DNA of 64,000 nt from Anaerolineaceae bacterium. GTDB lineage: Bacteria > Chloroflexota > Anaerolineae > Aggregatilineales > Phototrophicaceae. This document shows positions 52,044 through 61,106 of the stretch, piece after piece. The notes beneath the pieces are model-generated. The model saw only the letters and a list, made by a program, of their open reading frames with translations. It did no database searches and was not told where the DNA came from. Numbering within the stretch: the stretch's first letter is position 1; each line of letters begins with the position of its first letter. Both the position numbers and the translations under genes were made by a program. The DNA lies in assembly GCA_020634165.1 (NCBI GenBank), contig JACKCF010000002.1:620001-684000 (forward strand), read 5' to 3'.

Positions 52044-53867
52044 TTAAATGCTGATGCCCACCGGCTGCTGTAAATCAACGCCAAAACTCTTGAGGACTTC
52101 AAAGGCCATCTTGCGTGAGTTCAGCCCTTTGGTGTGGATACTTCCCCGCTGGGTGGATTCCATCACCGGAATATAGAAGCCTGTTTTTGGCTTGTTGAAG
52201 ATCGCTTCCGGTAGTTCGGGTGCGGATTTTCTGGCGATCATTGGTTTGGTCAAATTCAAGGAGCGGCCAAAACCAACCTGTGCCATCTGGGTGCGTAAAG
52301 TAGCATCTACCAGGGGCACCCGCAGTTCCACAGAATGGGCCATGCTCGCCCAGTCGCTATCACGCAGCAGGCGATTGCCCATATAGAGCTTGCTTTCCAG
52401 CACATGGACCTGCATCCAGGGATCGAGTGCATGGCCGTTCTGGGCTGCATCCAGTACGCCTTTTCCATACTGAACCGGATCGCTTTCGGAAAAGCCCGCT
52501 TTTGCTTGGCTCTTGCCGAGAATGGCCCGAACTTCATGCGGCATAAACAGTCCACGTCGCAGATAGTACGCGCCGGACAGGCTGTTGCCTGCTAGCAAAT
52601 GGGCCAGCTTCGGTTGGTTGGGGCGTAGACGCGGCATCGTCGCCTGGAGCAGGGTTTGCAGCCCTGGTACCATCCGCCCCATTTGCGCGAAGTGCATCAT
52701 CTCTGGCACCCGCTGGAAGCTCTTGTATCCTCCGAACAGCTCATCACCACCCAGGCCACTCAGGACAACCTTGAAGCCATTCTTCCTGACGATTTCCGTG
52801 ATGACAAAAGTATTGAAGCCGTCGATGCTCGGCTGGTCCATTGCACTCGTGACGCGCGACCACAAATCCTGAATATCCTGATGCGTAATGCGCGTTTCGA
52901 TATGCTCGGTGTCCAGTGTTTTGGCGACCTGTGCGGCCAATGGACCTTCGTCCTCTGGCGTACCGACCAGATCATCGAATGTCACGGTAAAGGTCACGGG
53001 CGGTTTGGGTAGTTGGCGGGTGGCACTGGCTGCGATCATGCAGCTATCCAGCCCGGATGATAGAAAAATAGCGACAGGCACATCCGCTACCAGATGATGC
53101 TCGACGCTCTCGTCAATCGCATTTGCGATATGCGCCAGAATATCCCCAGTTTCAATGTGCTCAGTTTGGGATAAAACGGCTTTGGGATCGTAAAAGGCTT
53201 CCGGCGAATGCACCTGGCCATTTTCGATCAGCAGCGAGTGGCCTGCTGGCAAACTCTGAATCTCACGCCAGAGCGTGTGCGGCTCTGGAATACTACCCCA
53301 TAGCAAAAACCCAACAAGTCCGGCGTCGGATAGGGTCGTGGAGAGAGTGTTGGCGGCTTGCAGTGCCTTCACCTGGGAAGCAAAGCGCAGATGACGACCA
53401 TCCTGCGCATAATACAGCGGCTTGATGCCGTAAGGATCACGTGCCAACAGCAGCGTTTTCTCGGCCTCATCCCAGATCGCGAATGTAAACATGCCGCGCA
53501 GCCGCTTGAGCATAGCTCGGCCTTCCAGGGCGTACAGCGCCAGGATCACTTCCGTATCGCTGCTTGATCTGAAGGTTACACCCTTCTGAAGAAGTTCATC
53601 ACGCAGGGCGGCATAGTTGTAAATTTCACCATTGAACACGATATGATAACGATCATCCTGCCAGGACATAGGCTGCGCCCCAGCCGGGGATAGATCAATG
53701 ATGGCTAGGCGACGGTGCCCCAGGCCAATATCGCTGGCATCGTTCAGCCAGATACCTGCACTATCCGGGCCACGATTGAACATGGCATCGCGTGTGCGCA
53801 GGAGTTCCTCTGCATCAACCGGGGCAGCATCAGGGGATAGACGAACAATGCCGTTAATTCCACACAT
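52044..53867 (-). CDS. asnB: asparagine synthase, glutamine-hydrolysing
   Basis: 607 residues. C2 after the initiator Met is the N-terminal nucleophile of the class II glutaminase domain (MCGINGIVRLS); NRGPDSAGIW, HRRLAIIDLS and VFNGEIYNY follow in order. The synthetase domain has the ATP pyrophosphatase loop FLSSGLDSCMIAA at 268-280 and LSGLGGDELFGGYKSFQRVP near 365. It makes asparagine from aspartate, ATP and glutamine, or amidates another acid. Its pairing with a glycosyltransferase means an amidotransferase role in surface glycan synthesis is also possible. Confidence 0.9.
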   Translation of the reverse strand: MCGINGIVRLSPDAAPVDAEELLRTRDAMFNRGPDSAGIWLNDASDIGLGHRRLAIIDLSPAGAQPMSWQDDRYHIVFNGEIYNYAALRDELLQKGVTFRSSSDTEVILALYALEGRAMLKRLRGMFTFAIWDEAEKTLLLARDPYGIKPLYYAQDGRHLRFASQVKALQAANTLSTTLSDAGLVGFLLWGSIPEPHTLWREIQSLPAGHSLLIENGQVHSPEAFYDPKAVLSQTEHIETGDILAHIANAIDESVEHHLVADVPVAIFLSSGLDSCMIAASATRQLPKPPVTFTVTFDDLVGTPEDEGPLAAQVAKTLDTEHIETRITHQDIQDLWSRVTSAMDQPSIDGFNTFVITEIVRKNGFKVVLSGLGGDELFGGYKSFQRVPEMMHFAQMGRMVPGLQTLLQATMPRLRPNQPKLAHLLAGNSLSGAYYLRRGLFMPHEVRAILGKSQAKAGFSESDPVQYGKGVLDAAQNGHALDPWMQVHVLESKLYMGNRLLRDSDWASMAHSVELRVPLVDATLRTQMAQVGFGRSLNLTKPMIARKSAPELPEAIFNKPKTGFYIPVMESTQRGSIHTKGLNSRKMAFEVLKSFGVDLQQPVGISI

Positions 53868-54095
53868 TCAGTTATCTCTCTGCTCACGCTAGCATTTCAT
53901 GACCTGAGATTCATCATACCAGCATTTCACGCCGTGCTACGTTGAAGATTGGCGCCGTATCTTATAGACAACGACCATTTGTTAGGCGATTTCCTCGGAT
54001 GGGCATCCTGCTGAAAGGTCAGCGTAAGCTGGCCTATGTAATCTAAAGTCAATAACGAGAACGGCAGCGCGACACTATCAGGAATGGTGGTAACT

Positions 54096-54242
54096 ATGAC
54101 AACTCTAATGCTAGTAATTGCAACAGCCATTGCACTCATCATGATCGCTCTCACCGCAGCCTCGGCAGCTTTGGTTGTTTCAATGGCCGAGGAAGTCATT
54201 ACGTCCGCGAAATCGGATGCTATCGTCTGTAGTTGTCGTTAA
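54096..54242 (+). CDS. 48-residue single-helix membrane micro-protein
   Basis: A short frame MTTLMLVIATAIALIMIALT and on, with a second hydrophobic half (AASAALVVSMAEEVI) and the end DAIVCSCR. It predicts one membrane helix and a polar tail with a Cys-Ser-Cys end. A weak GGAATGG site precedes the ATG. A good terminator starts 57 bases after its stop, and no other gene on this strand needs it, which favours a real transcript. Function unknown; coding status not certain. Confidence 0.5.
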   Translation: MTTLMLVIATAIALIMIALTAASAALVVSMAEEVITSAKSDAIVCSCR

Positions 54243-54298
54243 ACCTAGTGAGATTATCTCTGGGGGGTTCTCAAACGCTGTAGCTCACACCCCGAAAG

Positions 54299-54331
54299 AA
54301 TCGTCTGTATATGTGTGCAGGCGATTTTTTT
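54299..54331 (+). terminator. intrinsic terminator behind the micro-protein
   Basis: The stem AATCGTCTG / CAGGCGATT pairs over 9 bases (one G-T) around a 10-base loop and is followed by a run of T. It separates the micro-protein from the gluconolactonase-like gene. Confidence 0.8.
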
Positions 54332-54384
54332 GTTGGCTATAATGGGCATCTGTGTATCACAATATAGATTGAGACCATATAACG

Positions 54385-55293
54385 ATGTCTGATTTATTTG
54401 AGATTTTTGATGATCGTTTCAACGAGTTGCTGCTGACGGATGCCAAACTAGAGAAACTTGTCACCAACTGCACCTGGGCGGAAGGCCCTGTCTATCTCAA
54501 AAGAGGGCTGTTGGTCTGGAGTGATGTGCCGGGCAACCACATGTGGGCCTGGTCAGAAGAAAAGGGCGAGGTGTCGCTCTTCCGTGAGCCATCCAACTAT
54601 AGCAATGGCAACACGCTCGATCTACAGGGGCGCATGGTGACCTGCGAACACGGTACGCGCCGCGTCACACGCACCGAGCATGATGGCACGGTGCAGGTCG
54701 TGGTCGATAACTACCAGGGCAAAAAGTTCAACTCGCCCAACGATGTCGTCGTCAAATCGGATGGCACCATCTGGTTTACCGACCCGCCTTATGGCATCCT
54801 GCCTGGAACCAAAGAGGGTTATGAATCCGACCCGGATTTAGACGGCTGCTATGTTTTCCGTCACGATCCGGCAACGGGCGAAACCACGTTAATCGTTGAC
54901 GACATGATCAAGCCCAACGGCATCGCCTTCTCGCTCGATGAACAGCGTCTGTACGTAGCCGATACGGCTGGCTCACATGACCCGAATGCGGAGCGTGTCA
55001 TCCGTGTTTATGATGTAGTCGATGGCAAAACCGTGACCAATGGCCGTACTTTCTGCTACATTGACCCTGGTATGGCCGATGGCTTCCGTTTTGACCAGAA
55101 TGGCTACCTGTTCACCAGTTCCGCTGATAGCATCCAGGTCTATGCCGAAGATGGCGTACGCCTCGGCAAAATCCGCGTCCCGGAGACCATTTCCAATTGT
55201 GCTTTTGGTGGGCCAGAAGGCAATCGCCTTTACATTACGGCGACGACTTCTCTGTATGCGATCAACCTCAACACACGCGGAGCAGGCTACTAA
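54385..55293 (+). CDS. SMP-30/gluconolactonase-like protein
   Basis: 302 residues of the six-bladed SMP-30/LRE propeller. The metal site is complete: E33 in TWAEGPVY, N178 in KPNGIAF and D232 in GMADGFRFD, with the substrate residues N119/D120 in FNSPNDVVV. The family hydrolyses sugar lactones such as gluconolactone with a divalent metal. No signal peptide is present, so it works in the cytoplasm. It is a single gene converging on the LarA-like gene, with a palindrome of the GTAG family between them. Confidence 0.88.
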   Translation: MSDLFEIFDDRFNELLLTDAKLEKLVTNCTWAEGPVYLKRGLLVWSDVPGNHMWAWSEEKGEVSLFREPSNYSNGNTLDLQGRMVTCEHGTRRVTRTEHDGTVQVVVDNYQGKKFNSPNDVVVKSDGTIWFTDPPYGILPGTKEGYESDPDLDGCYVFRHDPATGETTLIVDDMIKPNGIAFSLDEQRLYVADTAGSHDPNAERVIRVYDVVDGKTVTNGRTFCYIDPGMADGFRFDQNGYLFTSSADSIQVYAEDGVRLGKIRVPETISNCAFGGPEGNRLYITATTSLYAINLNTRGAGY

Positions 55294-55314
55294 GTTTCAG
55301 TATGGATTAGCAGC

Positions 55315-55338
55315 GTAGGGTCGCAGCATGCTGCGACC
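55315..55338. repeat. intergenic palindrome, GTAG family, copy 4
   Basis: GTAG is followed by the perfect 20-base palindrome GGTCGCAGCATGCTGCGACC at 55319-55338 and a T run. It could act as terminator of the gluconolactonase-like gene. Confidence 0.75.
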
Positions 55339-55382
55339 GTTTTTGTGCCTAAATCAATGAAGAACTAGCTGTAGGGGCTGTC

Positions 55383-56639
55383 TTAAAACAAGTGCCCCTC
55401 AGTGAACACCATCGGCTGCGCTTCGCCATCAACCGTCATATTCGGCCTGCCATGAAGTTCATCAGCGATATTCGGACTCACCCACACGTCTTCAATTTCG
55501 AGCGTGTTTTTGATGCGCATGACGCGCGCTTCTTCAAACGCCTGTGTCCGCCGGAACGCATCGAAAATTGCGGACCGGATAGCTTCTTCGTCTGTCTCAA
55601 AGACCAGCGGCATCCGTGCCCGCAGTAAAAATCCGCTGGTGAACAGATTCTTGGTCGTGATGGTGATGTCCATTTTGTCGAACCAGCGCCGCACCGCGAA
55701 ATCCGCCAGACCGTAAGCAGTGGCGTTGCCATGTGACGCTTCCGTCAAATCCAGCACCACGATGCGCTTGATACGTGGGCTTTCCGGCTCGGCTTCACCC
55801 GCGATATACCAGCGACCAATGATGTTCGTATCCATGCCTGCGCCGCTGATGTCCTTGCCCATTTCGTCGATAATCAGCACATCGATGTTATCGGCAGGCA
55901 AACGCGGCATCAGATCGCGCGAGGTTTCCAGCAGGCGCTGCTCACCCGCGACGAGGCTGTCACGATCAAAGCCTTCCAGATAAACCGGTTGATGGTGTCC
56001 ATCTTCGACAGTGGCAAATCCAGCGACGAAATTGAGCGATTGGACCATGTGCTTGGCAATAACCGGCATATAGTCGCGCAGTCCCTCGACGCCAAAGCGA
56101 TGAATCGCACTTGCGCCGCGCTCTTTGCCCAGGCCGATGCCCATCATCTTGAGCAGACCGCTCTCATGCTTGCCATGGAAATCTGTATGTACCTTGACGC
56201 GATTGACGACCATGAAGCCATCGGCTTCGGCCACATTGCGGTCGATCAATGCTGGTAGGCCGCACGCCGTCATCCCCAGGTCCACCACATCCATCGTGGC
56301 TTCAATCGGGCATCCGGCTGTGGCTTCGGTGATGCCCAGTCCGGCCAGCACGTCGATCTGTCCCTCTGGAGTAGCACCGCCATGACTGCCCATCGCCGGA
56401 ACGATGAACGGTTCACCACCAGACGCCTTGACCAGCGCTACCAGCTTACGAGCGATTTCGTCGATCTTAGCTACGCCTCGGCTGCCGAACCCCAGCGCAA
56501 TCCGTTTGCCCCTGACCTGCTCGCTCAGGCACAGCCGTGCCCACTCGGATTCCATCGTTGCGTCAATATCGACTGGGGGAGCGGTGGGTAGGGTCTGTTT
56601 GACATGAACCAGCGGCGGAATCGGAACGGAATCAATCAT
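55383..56639 (-). CDS. LarA-type (lactate racemase domain) protein
   Basis: 418 residues. The N-terminal half fits the DUF2088/LarA fold: ALGFGSRGVAKIDEIARKLV, PAMGSHGGATPEGQIDVLAG and MVVNRVKVHTDFHGKHESGL followed by LKMMGIGLGKERGA. The His and Lys residues in the last segment are at the positions that bind the nickel-pincer cofactor in LarA. The C-terminal half has LIIDEMGKDISGAGMDTNII. LarA-type enzymes racemise or epimerise 2-hydroxyacids. The cofactor genes larB, larC and larE are not in the window, so activity depends on genes elsewhere. Confidence 0.8.
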   Translation of the reverse strand: MIDSVPIPPLVHVKQTLPTAPPVDIDATMESEWARLCLSEQVRGKRIALGFGSRGVAKIDEIARKLVALVKASGGEPFIVPAMGSHGGATPEGQIDVLAGLGITEATAGCPIEATMDVVDLGMTACGLPALIDRNVAEADGFMVVNRVKVHTDFHGKHESGLLKMMGIGLGKERGASAIHRFGVEGLRDYMPVIAKHMVQSLNFVAGFATVEDGHHQPVYLEGFDRDSLVAGEQRLLETSRDLMPRLPADNIDVLIIDEMGKDISGAGMDTNIIGRWYIAGEAEPESPRIKRIVVLDLTEASHGNATAYGLADFAVRRWFDKMDITITTKNLFTSGFLLRARMPLVFETDEEAIRSAIFDAFRRTQAFEEARVMRIKNTLEIEDVWVSPNIADELHGRPNMTVDGEAQPMVFTEGHLF

Positions 56640-56688
56640 AAGGGGGCCTTTCTAAAACACTTAATTTGCTGGTGGTCTAGCGCATTTG

Positions 56689-56716
56689 GTAGTGGCAAGG
56701 CATGCCTTGCCACTAC
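56689..56716. repeat. intergenic palindrome, GTAG family, copy 5
   Basis: A perfect 28-base palindrome begins GTAGTGGCAAGG, is centred on GCATGC, and ends in CTAC. Its arm sequence (TGGCAAG) differs from the other copies. It lies between the MFS and LarA-like genes. Confidence 0.8.
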
Positions 56717-56764
56717 GGAGTCTCTTTTGGTCCCAATTCACTACATACTCAAAAGCAACAAAAC

Positions 56765-58078
56765 TTAATCCCCAACAGCGACAACCACAGGCAGTTCTTC
56801 CTTAGGGTCATGAATATAGCGCATCATCATGGCCAGTGCCGCCAGCGTCATCACCAGTGCAATCGCGAATAGCGCTTCATAGCCGGATTGTTCCGCGACT
56901 GTGCCCGCAATAATCGGCGTAATCATCGATACAATTGCGAAAATGGTGTTGTTCAGACCGACGTACATTGGGCGCTCATCATCATTGGCATACCCCACGA
57001 TCCAGTTCATATAGCCGAACATCAGATTGGTTGTGCCGATGCCAGACATGAAGAAGCCAAAGTACAATGGGAACGGTCCGAGTGAATCTGCCAGCAGCGC
57101 GCTGGCGGGTAACATCGCCGATGCCAACAATGCCATCCTCAGATAACGTGCATTGCTGCGCGCACCCAGCCATGTATACAGCATCGCACCCAGGATGCCG
57201 CCTGCGGTCTGCATCGCCAGCAGATTGGGCACTGCGACATCACTGGTGAGGCCCAGCTTTTCCGTCGCAAAGCCAATGTAGAAGGGGGCCGCCATCAAAA
57301 ACAGCGCTGTCAGTAAGCGAATGATAATCATCGCGCGGTAGGGCAAATCATGCTTCAACACGCGCCCCAGGTCCGGCAAAAACTCAGTGATCGGCGGCAG
57401 CTTATCGACAGCCTTGCCACCCGGCAGCTCCTTGACGAAGATCACAGGCAGGATCGAAACTGCAAACATGATGCCTGCAATCCCAAACAGTATGGCGTAG
57501 TTATAAGGGAAGCCAGGGCCATTTTCCCCTAGAACGAGCGCAATCACCGGAGCGATAGCCAGCATCAGCACACCTGTGATGGCACTTGTCAGGCCGAACA
57601 TGCGCGCGCGCCAGCGGCTATCCAGGCTGGTACCGACCAGATCGGACCAGGGCACACCTACCAGACCATCCCCTAACGCAGCAATGCCATATGCGACGAA
57701 GAACACCAGTAAAATCAAATCTGTCTCATTCGGCCCAATGAGGAATACCAGTCCGGCGAAGATCAGGACGACGAAGCGCACCGGGATGTTCGGCCCGATG
57801 AACCACCACTTTTTGCGTTCGGAACGCACGATATAACGCGCGATGAACAACTGCGGCAGCGCGAAGCCAATACCGAACAGGTTGCCTGCCAGGCCAATCA
57901 GAATTTCCGAATCTGTCAGTTGGCGAATGAAGTCGGGAATGACGGTGGTGGAACCCATGAAGCCATTCAGCGCCACCATGAACAAAATGCCATCAATCAA
58001 CAAATAAGCGAAATTTTTGCGATAAATCCCCTCGCGCTCTTCCGGTGAGAGGGGTTTTTTCTTAGGTGTGTCCGTCAT
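56765..58078 (-). CDS. MFS transporter
   Basis: 437 residues with about twelve membrane helices. The N-terminal half contains GLAGNLFGIGFALPQLFIAR and, in the loop between helices two and three, YIVRSERKKWWFIGPNIPVR, the basic loop of the major facilitator superfamily. After a central charged loop (GGKAVDKLPPITEFLPDLGR), six more helices follow. No residue pattern tells the substrate. The gene lies upstream of the LarA-like gene on the same strand, 125 bases apart with a palindrome in between, so co-transcription is uncertain. Confidence 0.85.
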   Translation of the reverse strand: MTDTPKKKPLSPEEREGIYRKNFAYLLIDGILFMVALNGFMGSTTVIPDFIRQLTDSEILIGLAGNLFGIGFALPQLFIARYIVRSERKKWWFIGPNIPVRFVVLIFAGLVFLIGPNETDLILLVFFVAYGIAALGDGLVGVPWSDLVGTSLDSRWRARMFGLTSAITGVLMLAIAPVIALVLGENGPGFPYNYAILFGIAGIMFAVSILPVIFVKELPGGKAVDKLPPITEFLPDLGRVLKHDLPYRAMIIIRLLTALFLMAAPFYIGFATEKLGLTSDVAVPNLLAMQTAGGILGAMLYTWLGARSNARYLRMALLASAMLPASALLADSLGPFPLYFGFFMSGIGTTNLMFGYMNWIVGYANDDERPMYVGLNNTIFAIVSMITPIIAGTVAEQSGYEALFAIALVMTLAALAMMMRYIHDPKEELPVVVAVGD

Positions 58079-58240
58079 GGGCAGCCTGTCTTAGTTAGTT
58101 ATAGCGACATTCTGCATGCAGAGTCCGGTTTTGGCAATGAGGCCATTTGACCGAAGATACTTTTCAGCGCTACGATAGATCGGGTAAAGGCTGCTCACAA
58201 GCAAATACAAACACGCTCTTAGCGACCACAGGTGAAAAAC

Positions 58241-58657
58241 ATGCCAGATATCGACTATACACTGCATCCCATTGGCGTCATCCACTCGGAGCTAAAATTA
58301 CGTAAAGGTGCGCCACGTCAGGGTTATGAAGGCGCTCCCGATGCCCTTATCGACATTGAGCCAGCTTTTAGTGAAGCGCTGGAGGGCATCAGTGTAGGCG
58401 ATACCGTCATTATTCTGACGTGGCTGCATCAATCGGTGCGCGATGTTTTGCAGGTACACCCTCGCGGCGAGATTCACAACCCGGCCAAAGGGGTTTTTGC
58501 GACTCGCTCGCCGGATCGTCCCAACCCGATTGGCCTGCATCGCGTGACCGTGCTGGAAATCGATGGCAACCGCCTGAAAATCGGCCCAATTGAAGCGATT
58601 GATGGCACACCGGTTGTCGATATCAAGCCTGTACTGAGCCAGTCGGCGGATAGCTAA
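58241..58657 (+). CDS. trmO: TrmO-like tRNA (adenine-N6)-methyltransferase
   Basis: The ATG at 58241 is preceded by AGGTGA and gives 138 residues; a GTG three codons upstream overlaps that ribosome site. The family signature is plain: HPIGVIHSEL near the start, LTWLHQSVRDVLQVHPRG in the middle and GVFATRSPDRPNPIGLHRVT near residue 86. TrmO (TsaA/YaeB family) methylates t6A37 of threonine tRNA. The C-terminal extension seen in E. coli is absent; short forms are common in bacteria and archaea, some of unknown substrate. Confidence 0.83.
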   Translation: MPDIDYTLHPIGVIHSELKLRKGAPRQGYEGAPDALIDIEPAFSEALEGISVGDTVIILTWLHQSVRDVLQVHPRGEIHNPAKGVFATRSPDRPNPIGLHRVTVLEIDGNRLKIGPIEAIDGTPVVDIKPVLSQSADS

Positions 58658-59098
58658 CTAGGACTCGTCCGGCCATCGTTTGATATTCGCGCCCTCGTCG
58701 CTGTACTGATTCATGAAGGCGCGCTCGACCGTCAGCTTGAACAGAATATAGCGATCCGCTGGCGAATAGGATGCGGCTGCGACGGCTTTGGCCCGTTCCT
58801 CTGCATCATGGACCCGTGTTACACGCCCCATCACATAGAACTCGCCGTTGCCGCCGTTGCTATTTTCCACTGCACAATGCAGCGCATAGCGGTCCTCTCC
58901 TTCTAAATCCTTGCCCTTGGGCGAAGTCGGCTCCATGAAAAGGAACAGGTCATCACCGATAATGGGCGTCACTGGATGCACCCTGGGGCCGCCATCTTTA
59001 CGAACCGTCGCCAGATAGGCCACCCCGCTGCCAAATCGCGCTTCCCCGAATGCCGCAAGTTCCGGCGCTTGCTCTGCGAATTGTGCCCAACTGCTCAT
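58658..59098 (-). CDS. pyridoxamine 5'-phosphate oxidase-like (PPOX) protein
   Basis: The ATG at 59098 is preceded by AGAGGAAG and gives 146 residues; a frame to 59146 adds non-conserved residues. The split-barrel FMN-binding pattern is seen: FGSGVAYLATVRKDGGPRVH, PVTPIIGDDLFLFMEPTSPK, DRYALHCAVENSNGG and GEFYVMGRVTRVHD. Members bind FMN, F420 or haem and act as small-molecule oxidoreductases. It converges on TrmO with the stop codons adjoining. Confidence 0.83.
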   Translation of the reverse strand: MSSWAQFAEQAPELAAFGEARFGSGVAYLATVRKDGGPRVHPVTPIIGDDLFLFMEPTSPKGKDLEGEDRYALHCAVENSNGGNGEFYVMGRVTRVHDAEERAKAVAAASYSPADRYILFKLTVERAFMNQYSDEGANIKRWPDES

Positions 59099-59269
59099 AA
59101 CGAACTTCCTCTCATTCGCCTGGGGCGTCCATCTCATCAGGTACAAGGTTATTCTGCTTGCTGGGCATCATTTTAGCAATGCGGTCTATGCCAAAGAGCC
59201 GACTGCCTGTGCGAGGTTCTGTTGACAGTTGCCAGATAAGGGTATGTCGGAAACTAAAAAGCGCAGGTT

Positions 59270-59319
59270 GTAGGGGCATAGCACGCTATGCCCTAGGGTT
59301 TTGCATGCAAAACCCCTAC
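59270..59319. repeat. intergenic palindrome, GTAG family, copy 6 (double)
   Basis: Between GTAG and CTAC ends lie two palindromes in tandem: GGGCATAGC/GCTATGCCC around 59273-59293 and the perfect 20-base one at 59296-59315 centred on TTGCATGCAA. The layout matches the double copy at 30277-30325. Confidence 0.75.
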
Positions 59320-59352
59320 ATCAACCTCTCTGCGAGCAAATGTCAACATATC

Positions 59353-60177
59353 CTAATACACGACAGGTTGGATTCGCGGCCCGTGCACGCCCAGCAGAAT
59401 GCAATTGTCGTAGCGCTGCCAGATCGGCGCAATTTCGAGGTAGCCCGCGCTGCTTAAGACCGCCTCGTGCATCGCTCGGATCGGCTTGGCAAAAGTCCGT
59501 TGGCGATCTGCAAAACGCTGATCGCGCTCTTGCAGGAGCTGACCATAATATTGCGGGTCTTCTTGCAGCAGCAGGTCCCTGAATGCTGCCCACCATGTGG
59601 CATAATCCTGTTTTTTCTCTTCCTCAAAAACGCGCTGATGCCGTCGCTCCCTGACCTGTTGGCTGATGGCCCGGAATGTGACCATGTGCGGCAGAAACAT
59701 CATATGATCGCCATTCAGGAAGACATCTCCTTCTTGCTGTAACTCGCCAAGCTGCATATACACCCGTACCAGGGCATCCGGCAGCAGCCAGTGCAGCGCG
59801 GTGGTGGTCAGCACAGCATGAATGCGCTGCGTCTGGAGCCACTCGACAGGGTTGCTCTCGCCATCGACCGACCATGTAGGGTGGCTGAGATTGACGTCCA
59901 GCCAGGTGAGCCGATCATGCTCGCCATAGGTTTGCTTGCCGAGGTGCATCAGCACTGGGTCGAGATCTGCGGCGATGCAGCGCGCCTGCGGGAAGCGCGC
60001 CAACACGCGCCCACTGATAGACCCCGGACCACAGGCCAGGTCCAGCACAGTGAATGGCGTCTGGCCAAAGTGCAGTTCGAGCACATCGAGCATCGTATTG
60101 AAGCGGTCCTCGCGCGCGGGCAGATACGCCGTTTGCTGCGTATCCCAGCTTTGCATAACGGCTTGCCAGTCGATCAT
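59353..60177 (-). CDS. class I SAM-dependent methyltransferase
   Basis: 274 residues. Motif I is VLDLACGPGSISGRVL near residue 44; the acidic end of strand two is CIAADLDPVLMHLG near 67, and strand four reads IHAVLTTTALHWLLPDALVR near 118. These are the SAM-binding marks of the Rossmann-type methyltransferases. The C-terminal half has a helical cap with many Gln and Arg residues (QQVRERRHQRVFEEEKKQDY), typical of small-molecule methyltransferases. Substrate unknown. It is divergent from the XRE regulator. Confidence 0.87.
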   Translation of the reverse strand: MIDWQAVMQSWDTQQTAYLPAREDRFNTMLDVLELHFGQTPFTVLDLACGPGSISGRVLARFPQARCIAADLDPVLMHLGKQTYGEHDRLTWLDVNLSHPTWSVDGESNPVEWLQTQRIHAVLTTTALHWLLPDALVRVYMQLGELQQEGDVFLNGDHMMFLPHMVTFRAISQQVRERRHQRVFEEEKKQDYATWWAAFRDLLLQEDPQYYGQLLQERDQRFADRQRTFAKPIRAMHEAVLSSAGYLEIAPIWQRYDNCILLGVHGPRIQPVVY

Positions 60178-60302
60178 GATGATTACCTCCTCATAGGCTG
60201 TTATTCGCTGCCATTTAGGTTAGCATCATGACATGGAAAACGGGGTCCGGCCCAGGAAAAGGCCGATGACCTTCAGGAAAGAATTTTCCCAGGAAGAAAA
60301 GT

Positions 60303-61106
60303 ATGAGCTTAGATCAACGCCTGAGCGCGCTTTTGCGGCAAAAACAGCTATCTGGGCGCGACTTGGCCCGACAAATGGGTTATGCGGAATCAACGGTCAG
60401 CAAGTGGTTGAACGGCCACCTGGTTCCGTCGATGGATGCCCTGATAACACTGTGCGAGACGCTCAATGTGAGCGCCGATTGGCTGATATGGGGCACGGAA
60501 CCGACTCGTCAGCCCACAGCTATCACCACGACGCCCGCATGGGAAGCTGTCGATACCACCTTTTCCACACAATCGACGACCTTCCCGGACTTTATCGCTC
60601 CGGCAAAATCGCTTTTCTTCACCTCGATCTGGCTGACGCGCGCCTTCGATGCCAATAATCCGGTGCTGTTCCGGCTTGTAGAACAGGGGATTCATATGCG
60701 CTTTGTTTTCCCAGAATTGGTCATCAGTCTGCGGCGTTTCGATACCAATGGCCAGGAATCCCCTGAGCAGCGCGAACGCAAAAAGCTGAATATCATGGAC
60801 ACGCTGTATGTGCTCAAGCAGTGGGCCAAGCTCGCGCCCGTTGCTGTTCGCCTGATCACAGCCCATCCGGTGAACAACCTGCTGGCCATCAACTATGATA
60901 CCGATGCGGGCTGCATCCTCTATATTCCCTATCTCTACGGCGATTTTGAGCATGGCCCGCGCCCTGGTTTTATCATCGACCAGCAGCGCCATCCCGATTG
61001 GTATCACGAGTTCAGAAGTCGATATGTGGTTCATATGTGGGAGCAGGCCCGGCCCATCAGCGACCTCGACGCTCTGATTGAGCAAATCAAAAGCTGGGAT
61101 GCCTAG
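60303..61106 (+). CDS. XRE-family helix-turn-helix protein with C-terminal sensor-like domain
   Basis: 267 residues, preceded by CCAGGAAG. The N-terminal helix-turn-helix is clear: SGRDLARQMGYAESTVSKWL, NGHLVPSMDALITLCETL. Residues 90-260 form a separate domain with FFTSIWLTRAFDANNPVLFR and LVEQGIHMRFVFPE, which loosely resembles the PLD-like DUF5919 domain joined to XRE domains in other bacteria, without its HKD catalytic motif; this is a weak match. It probably senses a ligand and regulates a neighbour such as the divergent methyltransferase. Confidence 0.75.
   Translation: MSLDQRLSALLRQKQLSGRDLARQMGYAESTVSKWLNGHLVPSMDALITLCETLNVSADWLIWGTEPTRQPTAITTTPAWEAVDTTFSTQSTTFPDFIAPAKSLFFTSIWLTRAFDANNPVLFRLVEQGIHMRFVFPELVISLRRFDTNGQESPEQRERKKLNIMDTLYVLKQWAKLAPVAVRLITAHPVNNLLAINYDTDAGCILYIPYLYGDFEHGPRPGFIIDQQRHPDWYHEFRSRYVVHMWEQARPISDLDALIEQIKSWDA

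Noticed and set aside
53927..54199. 90-codon open frame on the minus strand
   Set aside because: It is antisense to the micro-protein and extends into AT-rich non-coding sequence with no ribosome site.
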